The notes under the pieces are model-generated. The model was not told where the DNA came from, did not search any database, and saw only the letters and a program-made list of their open reading frames with translations. Source: Tanypteryx hageni (lineage: Eukaryota > Arthropoda > Insecta > Odonata > Petaluridae). Taken from it: a stretch of 64,000 bases of DNA. The stretch lies in the NCBI GenBank assembly GCA_028673005.1, contig CM054115.1, forward strand, positions 108,702,672 through 108,766,671, read 5' to 3'. Made by a program: the position numbers and the translations under genes. Shown here in pieces: positions 1 to 10,734 of the stretch (positions are counted from its first letter, which is position 1; each line of letters opens with the position of its first letter).

Positions 1-620
1 GGAGTTTCGTATAAGAATGGAAGAGGCCAAGGCTCTGTTCGTCCCTTTCAGTCCTCTTTCGATGTTGTCGTGGAACTTTGCGCCCGAGCGACACGCATCG
101 TTGATTTTTCCCGAGAAAATAACTCGTTAATTTAAGAACTACACGGCATACAAAATTCATCCCGTGCGCAACCTTTTTTAAACGAGGGCTCCACAAACAT
201 AAATTTGCGAAGTGCCACGCAATTTATTAAAACATACTATCAATATACAGACAATTTAAGTACTTATGGTAGGTTGAATTTCCATCCTTAAGCCATTTTT
301 TTCACCTTTCGATGATTATCTTCCTCCCTGATGATTCGCCGAATAGGTAAGCCGATGGGTTAATAAAATTCAAGAGCGAAAATTGTATGAAGGATCCGCG
401 GGCCACCTGAAATCGCGTCGCGGGTCTCAGGTTGCGCACCACTGATATAACGCTTCTTACTTATATATTATTAACATATAAATAGGAAGATACTAATGTT
501 TAGACACTTCCAGATGGAGACTTGAAATTTTGCATGATTATAGGTTTTTGGTCACAACCAAACAGAAAAATCTAAAATTCCAAAATTGTTCATTTTTAGG
601 GGATTTTAACCCCTTTTGTA
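1..620. other. Unassigned AT-rich DNA
   Basis: No open frame, transposon protein or tandem structure is recognised here. A few CpG-containing patches (around 400-440) read like old interspersed repeat ends, but I cannot assign them. Confidence 0.5.
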
Positions 621-951
621 CATTAAAGTTAGATAATTTTTATCTCGGAAACTATAAGTCGTAGTTAAGTGCTGTCGCGGACGTTTTTGTAGCAAAAGTC
701 GTCCTCTACCTGAATAAATGTTTTAATCGATCCCTTACGAACCATATAAGGACTAGAGAATGCAAAACGCGATTATTATACGTATTTTAGATGATTATTA
801 CATTTTAATAGTTTTTATCTCGGAAACTATGAGTCGTAGATATGTGCTGCCGCGGACTTTTTATGTATCAAATTTTGTCCTCGTATCTGAATATATTTTT
901 TGATCGATACCTTACATATCATATAAGGGCAAGGGAAGGTAAATAACGATT
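621..951. repeat. Diverged tandem duplication, period about 175 bp
   Basis: Two consecutive units share the same order of blocks: TATCTCGGAAACTAT, then AGTCGTAG, a GCGGAC block, a TCCTC block, TCGAT.CCTTAC and CATATAAGG. The first copy of TATCTCGG is at 641 and the second at 816. Between the units there are many substitutions and small indels, so the duplication is old. No coding potential is visible. Confidence 0.75.
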
Positions 952-1349
952 CTGCGTGTCACCACGCCGTCAAGGCCACAACGAAGGCTACATGCGTAGC
1001 TGCGGAAAACAAGAACGCATCGCTCTCAGCGGAATATAATTACTACTCGTTCTTAAGGTTCTAAAGGTATTTTTTTCATTTAGAAGGCTCTCAGTCCTAA
1101 TTTTGCTTGAGATTTCATAATCTAAAATAAACAAAATGATCTGAAATGCTTGCAGAATGCAAGCATCTTTTACTAGTAATTAATATGACTTAACTCATCC
1201 TTTCGAAGTAAATGCGGAGTTTTATTCTACGGTCTCACTTTATTCTCCATTTTTTCCTTTCCAGTTAACTTGAGGCGACATGATTTTTTTTACCAAAAAG
1301 AAGGACATGTGCAGTTATTTTTTTAACAAACAGGAAGGACAAATTTGAT
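952..1349. other. Unassigned AT-rich DNA
   Basis: Nothing gene-like or repetitive is recognised in this stretch. Confidence 0.4.
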
Positions 1350-1625
1350 AATGAAAAAATCTGATGTGGCCACCACATGACTTTCTCCATAACTGTAATA
1401 TTTCTAAAAATTCCAAATAGGTTAAATGATAATGAATATTTTAAGGAACTGTGAGAAAAATTTAGACTTTACAGAGAACAGAAATAGACTCATACTGTAG
1501 CCTTCTGATATTGGATATAGCCAGAAATATCCAACAATTAAGAAAATGAAAAGGAGCGTTATTAAGACGTTACTAAGTGTCAATTGTTAACAATTGTCGC
1601 CGGTAGGTGGTGGCAGCTAAAATAT
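1350..1625 (+). repeat. Interspersed repeat family, copy A (uninterrupted)
   Basis: This copy reads from GATGTGGCCACCACATGAC through AATTCCAAATAGG, AGACTTTACAGAGAACAG and CCTTCTGATATTGGATATAG to a GGTGGTGGCAGCTAA end. The same block order returns at 1760-1850 plus 2780-2912, and on the minus strand at 32570-32935. It has no coding potential. Because it is uninterrupted, it acts as the empty-site reference for the insertion in copy B. Confidence 0.75.
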
Positions 1626-1849
1626 TAGTTATTAAAATATCTCTTAAACAAGGCATTATATGGGGAAATGTTTCAAACAAAGGTTGTAGAAAATTAAATT
1701 TCCTACAACATTTATTCCAGTATTTTTTTACATTAATCAAATATTAAAGGAAATATTTCAAAAAAATCTGATGTGGCCACCACATGACTTTCTCCATACA
1801 TGTAATATTTCTAAAAATTCCAAATAGGTTACATAATCTTATAAATATT

Positions 1850-1873
1850 TGTGTGTGTGTGTGTGCGTGTGTG
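1850..1873. repeat. (GT)n microsatellite
   Basis: About twelve GT repeats with a single C interruption lie at the left edge of the inserted segment. Confidence 0.9.
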
Positions 1874-2779
1874 TATTTATACGTTTTTACACCGTTGAAG
1901 CTATCGAATTCAAAAGTTTCATGGTCATCCTATGGACCAAAGGAAGAACTTGGTCTAGGTTTGAAGACCATGGGGTTTCTTATACCCCATGGGGTCAACA
2001 AAATACTATTTCCATAAGAATGCATGGGAAATGGTGTGGAGAAGCCCCAAAATGCCATGCAGTTCTTCACTGATGTGAATATAAATATACCTAAATATCA
2101 ACTTACGATAACGGGAAATGGTTTATTTTACGCACGAAAGACTGAATATTTTAATTCTGTTCATGTTTTGTCGTATTACATGTTAAATCGCTCGAAATTA
2201 TCCTTTAAGCGCAAAATTTATTAACATTTTCCAGGTGGCAACAAAGCTAAATTTCTTAATTGTTGTCCTCTTCAAAGAGAGATAGCCACGTAAAGATTTA
2301 TGCAAGGAAAATCCATGCCATGGCGCGCCGTAGAGGAAGAATAGCCAACGCCAAGATAAATATAGTCTATGAATATTTTAAAGTGAGTAAAATGATTTCT
2401 AAGGAATATTAAAACATTGTTATCTTTTACCATTAACATTGAAAGATTTATCGCAACATAAATCGATACACCTACTTACATTTGTTCGGTAACCAAGATG
2501 TTGTTTATTGTTTACGTTTTGGTTAATAATATTGACATATTCCACATTATTTTATTGCTGCTTCAAAGGTTTCGGTGCATCTATCCAAACTTTACAATAC
2601 AATACATTCAAAACTTGGGATAACCAACAGCAAAAGTAAGTAAATTTCAAAATTTATTGTATTATTTTTATTGTAATATGACATCAAAAGTGATATATCA
2701 ATAAAAATAATAAATAATACAAATCGTTTACTAGTTAAAAGAAAATTCTTTCCCGAGCGAAGCCGGGCGTTTCTGCTAG
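1851..2779 (+). mobile_element. Non-autonomous Helitron-like insertion
   Basis: The 3' end carries the hallmarks of a Helitron terminus: a hairpin (CCCGAGCGAAGCCGGGCG at about 2752-2769) lies a few bases before CTAG, and the host sequence resumes with T. Comparison with repeat copy A places the insertion between 1850 and 2779. The left end abuts a (GT)n tract at 1850-1873, so the exact 5' TC start is uncertain. No Rep or helicase remnant is visible inside, so this would be a non-autonomous copy. Helitrons are known to insert between A and T without target-site duplication, which fits the 3' junction. Confidence 0.6.
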
Positions 2780-3084
2780 TAAGAAATATTTTAAGAAACT
2801 GCGAGAAAATTTTAGACTTTACAAAGAACAGAAATAAACTCAAACCATAGCCTTCTGATATTGAATATAGCCACAAAGCTCCAACAATTAAGAAAAAGGA
2901 GCATTACTAACAAGGGGAGACTACGTACCTTGAGTCGTTGATTTCCAAAAAATCTTTTTGGGTGGTAGAATACTTAAAATAAGAAGACCCGTGTATCGGC
3001 TTTTGATTGAATTCGATAAATCTTTTTTTTCTTTTCGCAGGATTAACTGGATAAAATGCAATAATAGGTCAACAATGTCCAGCA

Positions 3085-3200
3085 GGTGGTTTGGCGGGGT
3101 GGTTACCGTACTGGCTTCCGAATATTTTGTCCCGGGTTCAAATTCCACGTCATACAAGGTTTTTTTTCGTTTGAATCCACTTTATTATTTTTAATTTACT
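3085..3200 (+). repeat. tRNA-derived SINE head
   Basis: A box A-like TGGCGGGGTGGTTACCG and a box B-like GGGTTCAAATTCC are spaced as in a tRNA gene. They are followed by a T-rich, AT-rich tail. The cloverleaf is not intact and there is no T-run directly after an acceptor stem, so this is read as a SINE and not a tRNA gene. Confidence 0.5.
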
Positions 3201-3335
3201 GTATTATTATTTATTTATTAACTTTATTATATTATTATTTATTTATTAACTTTATTATATTATTATTTATTTATTAACTTTATTATATTAATATTTATTT
3301 ATTAACTTTATTATATTATTATTTATTTACTTCAT
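3188..3335. repeat. AT-rich minisatellite, 28-bp unit
   Basis: Four to five near-identical units built from TATTATTTATTTATTAACTT are arranged head to tail, directly after the SINE-like sequence. Confidence 0.9.
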
Positions 3336-3696
3336 TAAAATAGATAAATAAAATAAATAACGTAAGGTATAAACCACTCAATTTTTTTAAATTATAAAAT
3401 AAATTATATAAGGCGTGGATGAGTGCAAACTACAAGTTCGAGTATATGCACAATTAAAACTTACACTAAAATTATTCGCAAACGTGTTACTTTCAAATAT
3501 CCAGAAAATTGCATTACACGACTAGGGAACAATGTTCGCTGGTTCCGAAAAAATATCCTCCAAACAAATAGGCAACAGGTAATTTTTATATTTATGCATC
3601 AACGAGCTTTGTCGAAATTTTGACATAATACTTTAATTTGTCCTCCGTGCAGAACAAGATACTAGATGAACCGAAAGGGAAAACAAACAGAGGAAA

Positions 3697-4224
3697 TTGA
3701 AGTTTCCGATAAATCTACTCAAAAGAGGAACGTACGACAGAAGCAGTCCATTCTCTCTCCCGCATTCTCGACCGTTCCCCTCACTACCCTCCCCCTCCAC
3801 CTCTCCCCTTCCCACCCACCTCTCCCCTACCCAACCCACCTCTCCCCTACCCAACCCACCTCTCCCCTACCCTACCACCTCCTCCACTCCCATCACCTCT
3901 CCCCCTCCCACCCCTCCCCTAACCTCCACCGTGGGCGCCACCGAGGTAATCACAAACAAGCCATCCCTTCGACATCTTTCTACTGCCATTAAGAATCCCC
4001 TCCAGCATCGCCAATGGAATGCGTACGCGGGTGCGGCAAAGGTGCCTGAAACCGAGGAAACCATGGCCGAGCTAAAAACCAAGCGATCCCGACGAGAACG
4101 CCGAATCGTCCCGATAGAGAATTGGGAGAGAGAATCGATCGGCCCAGATGACGCGTTCGTAATGTCCACAACCGACAGATATCTTTGGACCATTTCGCCG
4201 TCGCGCAACACAGTGCGTTACTAA
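3697..4224 (+). other. Open frame in a CpG-rich block; possible first exon, unproven
   Basis: A frame of 175 codons runs through the pyrimidine minisatellite and then through normal-complexity, CpG-rich sequence. Inside it an ATG at 4062 has a good start context (ACCATGG) and would encode a basic segment (KTKRSRRERR) followed by an acidic one, ending at 4224. No domain is recognised. The upstream half is low-complexity and probably chance. The block could be a CpG-rich promoter or first exon of an unseen gene, or nothing coding. Confidence 0.2.
3740..3930. repeat. C/T-rich minisatellite with about 20-bp units
   Basis: The motif CCACCTCTCCCCTACCCAAC recurs in tandem, and the whole tract is almost pure pyrimidine on the + strand. 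It encodes Pro/Ser/Thr-rich peptide in every + frame, which makes the frames here look open without being evidence of a gene. Confidence 0.8.
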
Positions 4225-4754
4225 ATTTGCGGTGCGACAGCGCACAGCCGCGAGGGTGGCGGATTGTTAGTCAAGCCGGATCAAATCGAAAAGGAGGAAT
4301 CCTCCGTCTGCAGAGAAGGAACGCTCTGCACCGCAACCGTCGCTCTCGAGGCAAATGGAGGAGCGGGGAGAAGGGTTAGAATCGAACGACATTCCAAATG
4401 ACCCACCGAAAACTACAAAGTAATCGCTTTGTTTCTTTTTCGAAGAACGCGAGTTTGAAAACATTCTATGCGCGTTCCCTCTTTTTCGCCCAAATTGAAT
4501 CTTTCGATCACTTTCTCGCGAAGGACGCAAAATGGCGTGCACGATATTGTTTTCGCTTTATCTTCTCATAGCGGATGGGTCGATGCGCCTCCTTCCAACT
4601 AATATAGAACTCGTACGGATACTTGGTGTTTTCCAGCAGCCCGTCGTATGATCACACGTTGCGGTGGTTTGAACACCGCAAACAATCGCAGAGATTGCTC
4701 GAGGGAAACCCTGGCGACGGCACACTAGTCGCGTGCTGCTTAAGACGTTCGCGC

Positions 4755-4800
4755 AGTGGAGGTCCCCGCCGGGCGGGCTGGCCCGCCGGCGGGTCGCCGC
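4755..4800. other. GC-only imperfect palindrome
   Basis: CCCGCCGGGCGGGC and GCCCGCCGGCGGG face each other across two bases, forming a near-perfect GC hairpin with one extra G in the left arm. It lies in the most CpG-rich part of the window and stands out sharply from its AT-rich setting. Confidence 0.75.
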
Positions 4801-4879
4801 GCGTTAATGTTTTCTACTCAACGAGGGAAGCGTTCGCCGTAAATTCAGACAATTTCCTAAGGACGGAGCGATGACGTGT

Positions 4880-5450
4880 CCTTCTCACGACACACGAATT
4901 TGATGACGGGCGAATTTTTATTCCGCACTTGGCCATTTTTCCTCATAGCTTCCGTCATTTTCTACACAATTACGTCTTCGTAAATACTATCTCTACTAAA
5001 GACAATAAATACGAAACAGGAAACTTCAGAAAAATTTACGTTTTCGAGTAAAAAAATCAAGCGTCATCATTGCAGGGATGACACTGTACCGGGCCTATAT
5101 TCTAACAAAAACATCAATAAGCCTGCCTAATCGCACTCGCGAGAAGGACCAGTATTACGGTCAAATCTCACGCAACGCGCATTCTGGCTGCGCGTTTTCA
5201 GTATTGCATGGATTTGATTTGTACGCCAATTATCCTGCACCGAGTTCCATTTTCAGCCAACACAGCAGGGTGCAAGAAAGAAAACCCAGACCTATGCAAC
5301 ATTTTAATTTCGTCCCGTCTCAGGCGTCTCAAATGTCCACTCGGTGATAAAATAATACCACAAAAGTAAATTAGCCTAGACGAGATCGTGGGCGCAGTCT
5401 TGGAAGTGACGGGCAAATCAAATTGATTGATTGCAATGAATTGTTATTAA
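4880..5450. other. Unassigned mixed-composition DNA
   Basis: This continues the less AT-rich block. A short open frame at 5078-5347 has no recognisable domain or splice support, and I do not call it a gene. Confidence 0.4.
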
Positions 5451-5454
5451 GTTT

Positions 5455-5595
5455 TAAATCGTTTTAAATTAAACCTTTAAATTTATTTTACTTTTTTTAA
5501 AATATTATTTTATTTATTTATTTATTTATTATTTTATTATTATTATTATTATTTTATTTATTTTATTTATTATTATATTTTTTACTTTAAATATT
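5455..5595. repeat. AT-only simple repeat (TATT/ATT)n
   Basis: This is a run of TTTATTTA and TTATTATT units without G or C over most of its length. Confidence 0.85.
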
Positions 5596-6330
5596 ATTTT
5601 ACTCTACCTTTTTTTGCATACAAATGGCATGTAACTTCCCAAACTCTGGAAACGTAACCAAATTTTTTCCACAAGCAATTGAATTCATCCACCACTTTCC
5701 AATAAATCTTGGCAATCCCATCCGATATTTCTTTAAAACCTCTAAATTGGAGTAAATTACCATTCGTAAGGAATCATTCTTATAAGCTGTCTGTCATAAA
5801 CTCGCCTTCTACTTCGCGATTACACTTCCTAAATTATTTCTAAATTTTCACTGGAAAGAACCTGAAATCAGCTATTATAATTTTAATGTCGCCAATACCA
5901 TCGAGGATGTGAATATTTCCTATAATTTGAGGGTAAGTCGCTGATAAGAATTGGATGTCATTCCTGTTGCCTTTGTTATCGAGTCGTGCCTATACATCTT
6001 ACTGATTTTTTCAGGCGAGTTTGAAGAATACGCAACCATTAATTCGTAACGAGTTTTCTTGTAGCCATTTACATAATTTACAGATTTCCAATCAATACAT
6101 GTAAGGTTGAAATCTGCTAGGTTGTTTCCTAGATTTTCCTAATCTTGAACTCCTCTCTAATTCAGTCGATTCCGATGAAAAGAGCAAATCGATATAATAT
6201 TAGAATTTCGCGACAACCAAATCATTTCGCGATATTCGCCAACATTAAAATTCTTGATCTGAACTACGGTCTTTAAAGCACAACAACTTCAACAGGACTC
6301 TCAGGAGATTTTGGGACCTATAATCCACAC
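5596..6330. other. Unassigned AT-rich DNA
   Basis: No long open frame, tandem structure or transposon protein is seen. Confidence 0.4.
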
Positions 6331-6632
6331 CAGGCGTTTTCAACCTGTTATATACGGACCCTCGACTTGCTCTGGATCAGTGGTTATAAGCGAAAAATTC
6401 GTAGTGGCCGCAGATTTTGTGGTGGCCGCATTGTTAAATCTAAGATTTAAATGATATTTGTTATTCTACGTGAGGGACCTAAGAAGGTTAATGAGATAAA
6501 ATAACAATAGCAAATAAAAAATGGGCATCCCATTATTCATCGCAGTCTGCATATTAATTATTGCTATGTTTAAAATAAATTTTGCTGGTGGCTGCATTAA
6601 AAGTTTCTGGTGTCCGTACTTGAGAATCACTG
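6331..6632. mobile_element. hAT-type MITE, about 300 bp
   Basis: The left end CAGGCGTTTTCAACCTGTTA and the inverted right end (read inward CAGTGATTCTCAAGTACGG) have the CAG...TTCTCAA pattern common at hAT termini, and both are followed inward by a GTACGGAC-like block. The inner sequence is AT-rich and non-coding. The 8-bp target duplication expected for hAT elements is not recognisable, so the ends or the class could be misjudged. Confidence 0.5.
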
Positions 6633-6639
6633 CTCAGGA

Positions 6640-7200
6640 TGGTCCGTGTGCTTAGATGATGTAGTTAAAAAGACAGGCGATTTTGATGACTCTAAGACTA
6701 TTCCCGCGATCTATGTAAAGGGATTAGAGGCTGTAAAACGATAACAAACTTGCTCTACAGAAATGCGAGTGACGGCTTTACGTGGTTACATTGTATTCTT
6801 GCCGGTTGTCCTGCATACATTTTCCTGCCATAATACGGAATTCAAGGAAACACTCGGATGAATTTCTGACCATTATGATCTTCCGAACCCATCAACTCCA
6901 ATCGACGTCCTGACGGGAATGCGAGAGAACTTGCACATCAAGAGAAGTGCGAGTGGCGCCCGAATCAAAAATAGCCTCGGCGGCACGAAACGATGGGCGG
7001 CGAGCGACCCGCGGGTGATCGACTCAAATTCTAGGCCTCAAACGGTCGCCTCCATCGAACGACCGCCGTGCCACGACCAAACAATTTTCAGTTTTCCGCA
7101 CGGATATCTATGGTAAATTTTCCTGGAGAAGAGTACATTTACGATGCATGAGTTAATAGTGGTAACGCGGAGATTATGATACGTTACGATGATATCGAAA
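6640..7200. other. Unassigned DNA with a CpG-rich patch
   Basis: The patch at 6915-7080 is CpG-rich (GGCGGCGAGCGACCCGCGG) and carries a 65-codon frame without a recognisable domain. It could be a regulatory or old repeat segment. Confidence 0.3.
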
Positions 7201-7231
7201 ATTGAACGTTTATTACAACTATAAAAACTAG

Positions 7232-7293
7232 TTAAATGTAAAGTACTCCTTTAGCCAAATAATTGTTTGGCTAAAGGAGTACTTTACATTTAA
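7232..7293. repeat. 62-bp palindrome, copy 1
   Basis: The left arm starts TTAAATGTAAAGTACTCC and the right arm is its mirror complement. The 28-bp arms pair perfectly around six central bases. A second palindrome of exactly the same length lies at 49694-49755. The two share about 36 bp of right flank, starting TAATAATCTGAGCCAAAG and ending AGCTACCAAC (7290-7326 here), but no left flank. Confidence 0.95.
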
Positions 7294-7449
7294 TAATCTG
7301 AGCCAAAGTTATTGTGAGCTACCAACCGATATATAAAAACAAGTGAAAATAGACAAATGTATTTTTAAAACCAACTTTTATATAGTTAATACCTTAATGT
7401 GAATAGACACTATAGTATAATTATGATAACCTTTCTACTTGTCATCATC

Positions 7450-8096
7450 ATCATGCTTCTGTCCGAAGACAGGTTTTAACTGAATCGCTGCCTCCATTTC
7501 TCTCTCTCCCTAGAAGCCTCTTTTATACCTCTATAAGTATTATATCCCTGCTTTATATTATCTAATATTCCTATTCTTTTTCTCCCTCTTCCACTTCTTC
7601 CACTAATTTTTCCTTCTAAGATCGTCCTTTGTAAACACTGTCTTCTCAATATGTGCCCTATCCAATTTGCTTTTCTTTTCCCGATTGTTTTTATTAGCGT
7701 CCTTTCTTCTCCCACCATTTCTAATACTTCTTCGTTTCTCTTCCTCTCTGTCCATTTCACTTTCATCATTCTTCTCCATACCCACATCTCAAAACTTTCT
7801 AAATATTTTTCTTCCTTTCTCCTTACCGTCCACGTCTCTGCACCATAAAGAGCTATGCTCCATATGTAGCATTTTGCTAATTTCTTCCTTGTTTCTAAAT
7901 TTATTTTCTTGCTTGTGAGAAGCTCCTTCTTCTCGTTAAATGCTGCTTTTGCCATTGCAATCCTACTTCTGATGTCCTGTGTACTACTTCCATCCTGTGC
8001 TAAAATACTGCCGAGATATTTGAAACTACTTACATGTTCCAATTTTTGGCCATTTACCATTATATTTAATTCTTTATGTTCCTTTGAAACCACCAT
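7450..8096 (-). pseudogene. LINE reverse transcriptase ORF, C-terminal fragment (APE-type non-LTR element)
   Basis: The minus strand encodes 206 codons from the end of a non-LTR retrotransposon polymerase: FKYLGSIL, a K/R-rich stretch, KCYIWSIALYGAETWT, FEMWVWRRM, KANWIGHILRR and GRGRKRI. This block order is the post-reverse-transcriptase region of LINEs related to arthropod endonuclease-reverse transcriptases. The catalytic YADD motif and the endonuclease are missing, so the copy is 5'-truncated, as is usual after target-primed reverse transcription. Its 3' end has a hairpin (CTGTCCGAAGACAG, 7459-7472) and an ATG-repeat tail. A related copy lies at 62485-64000. It cannot be functional. Confidence 0.85.
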
Positions 8097-8099
8097 GAC

Positions 8100-9225
8100 T
8101 TTCTTTCTTTCTTTCTACTTGCATGGGCATAAAAACTTGCATAGCGGCTATCAGCCGTTGAATTGCGTAGGAGTCTTTCTATTCTAAGCTTTAACCCTTT
8201 CACAGTTGAGAGATTGGCAGATAGAAGAAGACAATAAGACAATAAGTGGTAAACGTAGGAATGTTTGGTTTATAAGTAGTAAGAAGTTGGATTATATACT
8301 TGGAATATCTTTTGTTTCATTAATGAAAATACTGATTTATCCATTCATATTGTGTAAAGGAATAACGATATAAAGGTTTTACGACAAATGAAAAATTACT
8401 ATTATTAATAATTACGGTAAATAACACCTTACTACAATTAATAATAATGCATCTTCAAGAAACGTAGGAACAGTTGCATTAATGCAGATGCACACTGAAG
8501 TAAACGTACTTCGTTTATACTCGTTGCCAGGAGAAATGAGAGTAGTTTGTCTATACTCGTTGCTACGAAGAATTATTATAATTTGTTTATATTCGCTTCT
8601 ACAATAAAAATCCTGAAAATCTCTCTATAATATAAAAATCTTGTGTACAAACATTCTAGAAGGGCTAGATCTAAAATTTATGCTACTCGGTTATAGATCG
8701 CAAACAACGGGAAAACCCGAAAATCCCAAAAATTTGAATTTTGAGGTCTTTTAAACTCCATAGTTCCATTTCAATATCCCATAAGAAATGTATGGGATTC
8801 AATGCAGGGCATTCTTAATATGATTTTTTAAACTACTTAAAACTGAGTGACGAACTCGTGATAAAAACGTATTTGAAGATGAAAGAATGAAGAGTTAAAT
8901 TTTTAAAGACGAAATTCAAATCCTAGCCGAATTAGCGTAGATATTTGTTTTTAATCGAAAGGAAAGCATATTTTTCTGATACACAAAAACGAAAAATTCT
9001 AACTACCATAGTAACGAACTAAAGCCTTTTAAAGGGGATATGGTAATATAATTAAAGATTGCATTGGCTCGACGTTTTCAATAATAATTAAGGACGTCAT
9101 TATGAATTACTGATTTTGATCTAATCAACTCGCAACAAATGCTTTGATGCAGACCATAGATTAAACATTCTCCTTACCATAAGGTTTGCTTCGAGTCTTC
9201 TTTTTCGTTCGTTCTTCGTTTGCAC
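8100..9225. other. Unassigned AT-rich DNA
   Basis: Apart from a short (CTTT)n run at about 8100-8115, nothing recognisable is present. Confidence 0.4.
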
Positions 9226-9229
9226 CATA

Positions 9230-9450
9230 TTGGGATAACGGAGGAAGATGGGAGTATGGGGAAAAGGGGAGAGTGAAAGAGAAAAGGAAGGAGAGAGACA
9301 GTGGTAGGAGGCAGACGGAGGGGGGGAGAGAATGAGGGAAAGCGGAAGTTGGGAAAGCGGGAGGTTTGGTGGGAGGGAGGGCGGGATGGATAGAGGGAGG
9401 TAGAGAGAGGGAGGGAGTGGGAGGAAGGGAGAGAGAAGCCCGAAAATAGG
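9230..9450. repeat. Polypurine tract, about 220 bp
   Basis: The + strand is almost only G and A (units such as GAGGGAGGG and GAGAGAGG) with few pyrimidines. The apparent Ser/Pro/Leu-rich frame on the minus strand is a by-product of this composition. Confidence 0.9.
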
Positions 9451-9479
9451 GCAACATGTAATTTTCTACCTTAAATATA

Positions 9480-9720
9480 TGCCGAAAGGAGGAGGTTCAG
9501 GGTTGCAAACGGGTAGCGGACGAATTCGCCTCGCAAAGCGAGGTACGGGGTTGACGCGCGTAGCGCGTACGGGTGAATCCCCTTGTTTAAATTGATAATT
9601 ACCACAGCGCCATCGAGCAGCTCTGGTGGCTGGGGGGACTACACCCGTCTTATGTGTGGGTAGTATGAGTTGAGGTGGTTCGAAGCCTGTAGTTAAGGAT
9701 TTTTTCGATTTAGACGAGAT
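9480..9720 (+). repeat. GC-rich segment with a box B-like motif; possible SINE head
   Basis: GGTTCGAAGCC at about 9678 is a perfect polymerase III box B, and a weak box A-like GGTGGCTGGGG lies about 50 bp upstream. Two short inverted repeats (GCCTCGCAAAGCGAGG and GCGCGTAGCGCG) lie before it. No tail is seen. The assignment is weak. Confidence 0.25.
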
Positions 9721-9844
9721 CCAAAACAAACAAAACATTAATTTTCAGAAAGAATTTCATTATTAGAAATATTTTTTTAATTCAAAAGTTTGGCACCTCT
9801 GCACCGATTTTCATTCTTTCCTTATGGAACAATATTGGAGTAAA

Positions 9845-10330
9845 AGCAACTCCAATAATTTGCAATTTTAAGAATATTATATTTTCCATTGTTGGGTACT
9901 AATGCCACACATTTCTGCCAAATTTTATTGCTGTAGCACATCTAGAAGTGCAATAATATTTATCTAATTGTTTCAATTTTAAAATTTTCTAATAGCCGCA
10001 ATAACAACTTCATGGAAATTTTCGAATGTTAATGTACGCTTTTGCAGCAAGCTCTAACTAACTGAAAAATTTCAGCTCCCTAGTTCGTCCTCAAGTACCT
10101 AAATATTTATCTATTTGTTTAAACTTTAAGAATTGCTAACAGCCAAATAAATTAATATATCAGAATTTCTATAAGCCCTATTCGGTTATTTTACTAATTC
10201 TGCCTTTACAACATATTTCAGCAACGTAGCACATTCATAAATATTAAATATGTTTAAATTTTGCGAATTTTTAGCTGCCACATTATTTAATTTTTTGAGA
10301 TTTTCGAATTTTCTAGCTGGTTATGCTCAA
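9845..10330. repeat. Decayed tandem repeat, about 140-bp unit, three copies
   Basis: Each unit carries a TTTCAGC/TTATTGC block, a TAGCAC or TAGTTC block, AATATTTAT.TA and TTTTAA.AATT..CTA.CAGCC. The matching blocks begin near 9935, 10073 and 10216. Divergence is high. Confidence 0.5.
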
Positions 10331-10734
10331 CTGGAAGTGCATAAACATTAGTATCCTCCTATATATTATATCATAAGTAAGAAGCGTCAATATATGATAG
10401 ATAACTGGCGAAGTTAATATAAAAGTTATTAATAAAAACCATTCCTCCCTCGCGACTTTCTGGTTCCGATGGAATAGTGGAATTACATCGTTGAAAAAAA
10501 CTCTCAGGAGAGAGTTCGTTGACAACACGTTTCAAGCACCAATTAAACTAAAATGATCAAAAACAAACATCCTAGTTGAATTGTGCCCAGTTTCCACCTG
10601 TTCACTTCACAATTTCGAAAATTAGTGTATAATATTTAGACAAAACACATTTAATACCAAAAGTGCGCAGGGACTAGCAGAATATAAAGAACAGCTATCT
10701 TTAAATCAGACCAATTTATACATTGCACTAACTT

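Larger units (their letters stand above)
1760..2912 (+). repeat. Interspersed repeat family, copy B, split by an insertion
   Basis: The left half (1760-1850) matches copy A from the GATGTGGCCACCACATGAC block to AATTCCAAATAGG. The right half (2780-2912) matches copy A from the AATATTTTAAG block through CCTTCTGATATTG and CAACAATTAAG. About 930 bp absent from copy A separate the halves and are annotated as a Helitron-like insertion. Confidence 0.7.

Noticed and set aside
3085..3160. Intact tRNA gene
   Set aside because: Boxes A and B are present, but arms do not pair well and a repeat-like AT tail follows; called a SINE.
3633..3854. Gly/Arg/Glu-rich open frame on the minus strand
   Set aside because: It is the complement of the pyrimidine minisatellite; low complexity explains the open frame.
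7232..7293. Palindrome as an ordinary microRNA hairpin
   Set aside because: The arms are perfectly complementary with almost no loop and the sequence is repeated elsewhere, which fits a repeat or foldback better than a microRNA gene.
7651..7918. Hydrophobic + strand frames over the LINE fragment
   Set aside because: They are the antisense of the LINE reverse transcriptase C-terminus.
9161..9457. Ser/Pro/Leu-rich minus-strand frame
   Set aside because: It is encoded by the polypurine tract; no start context, domain or splice evidence.
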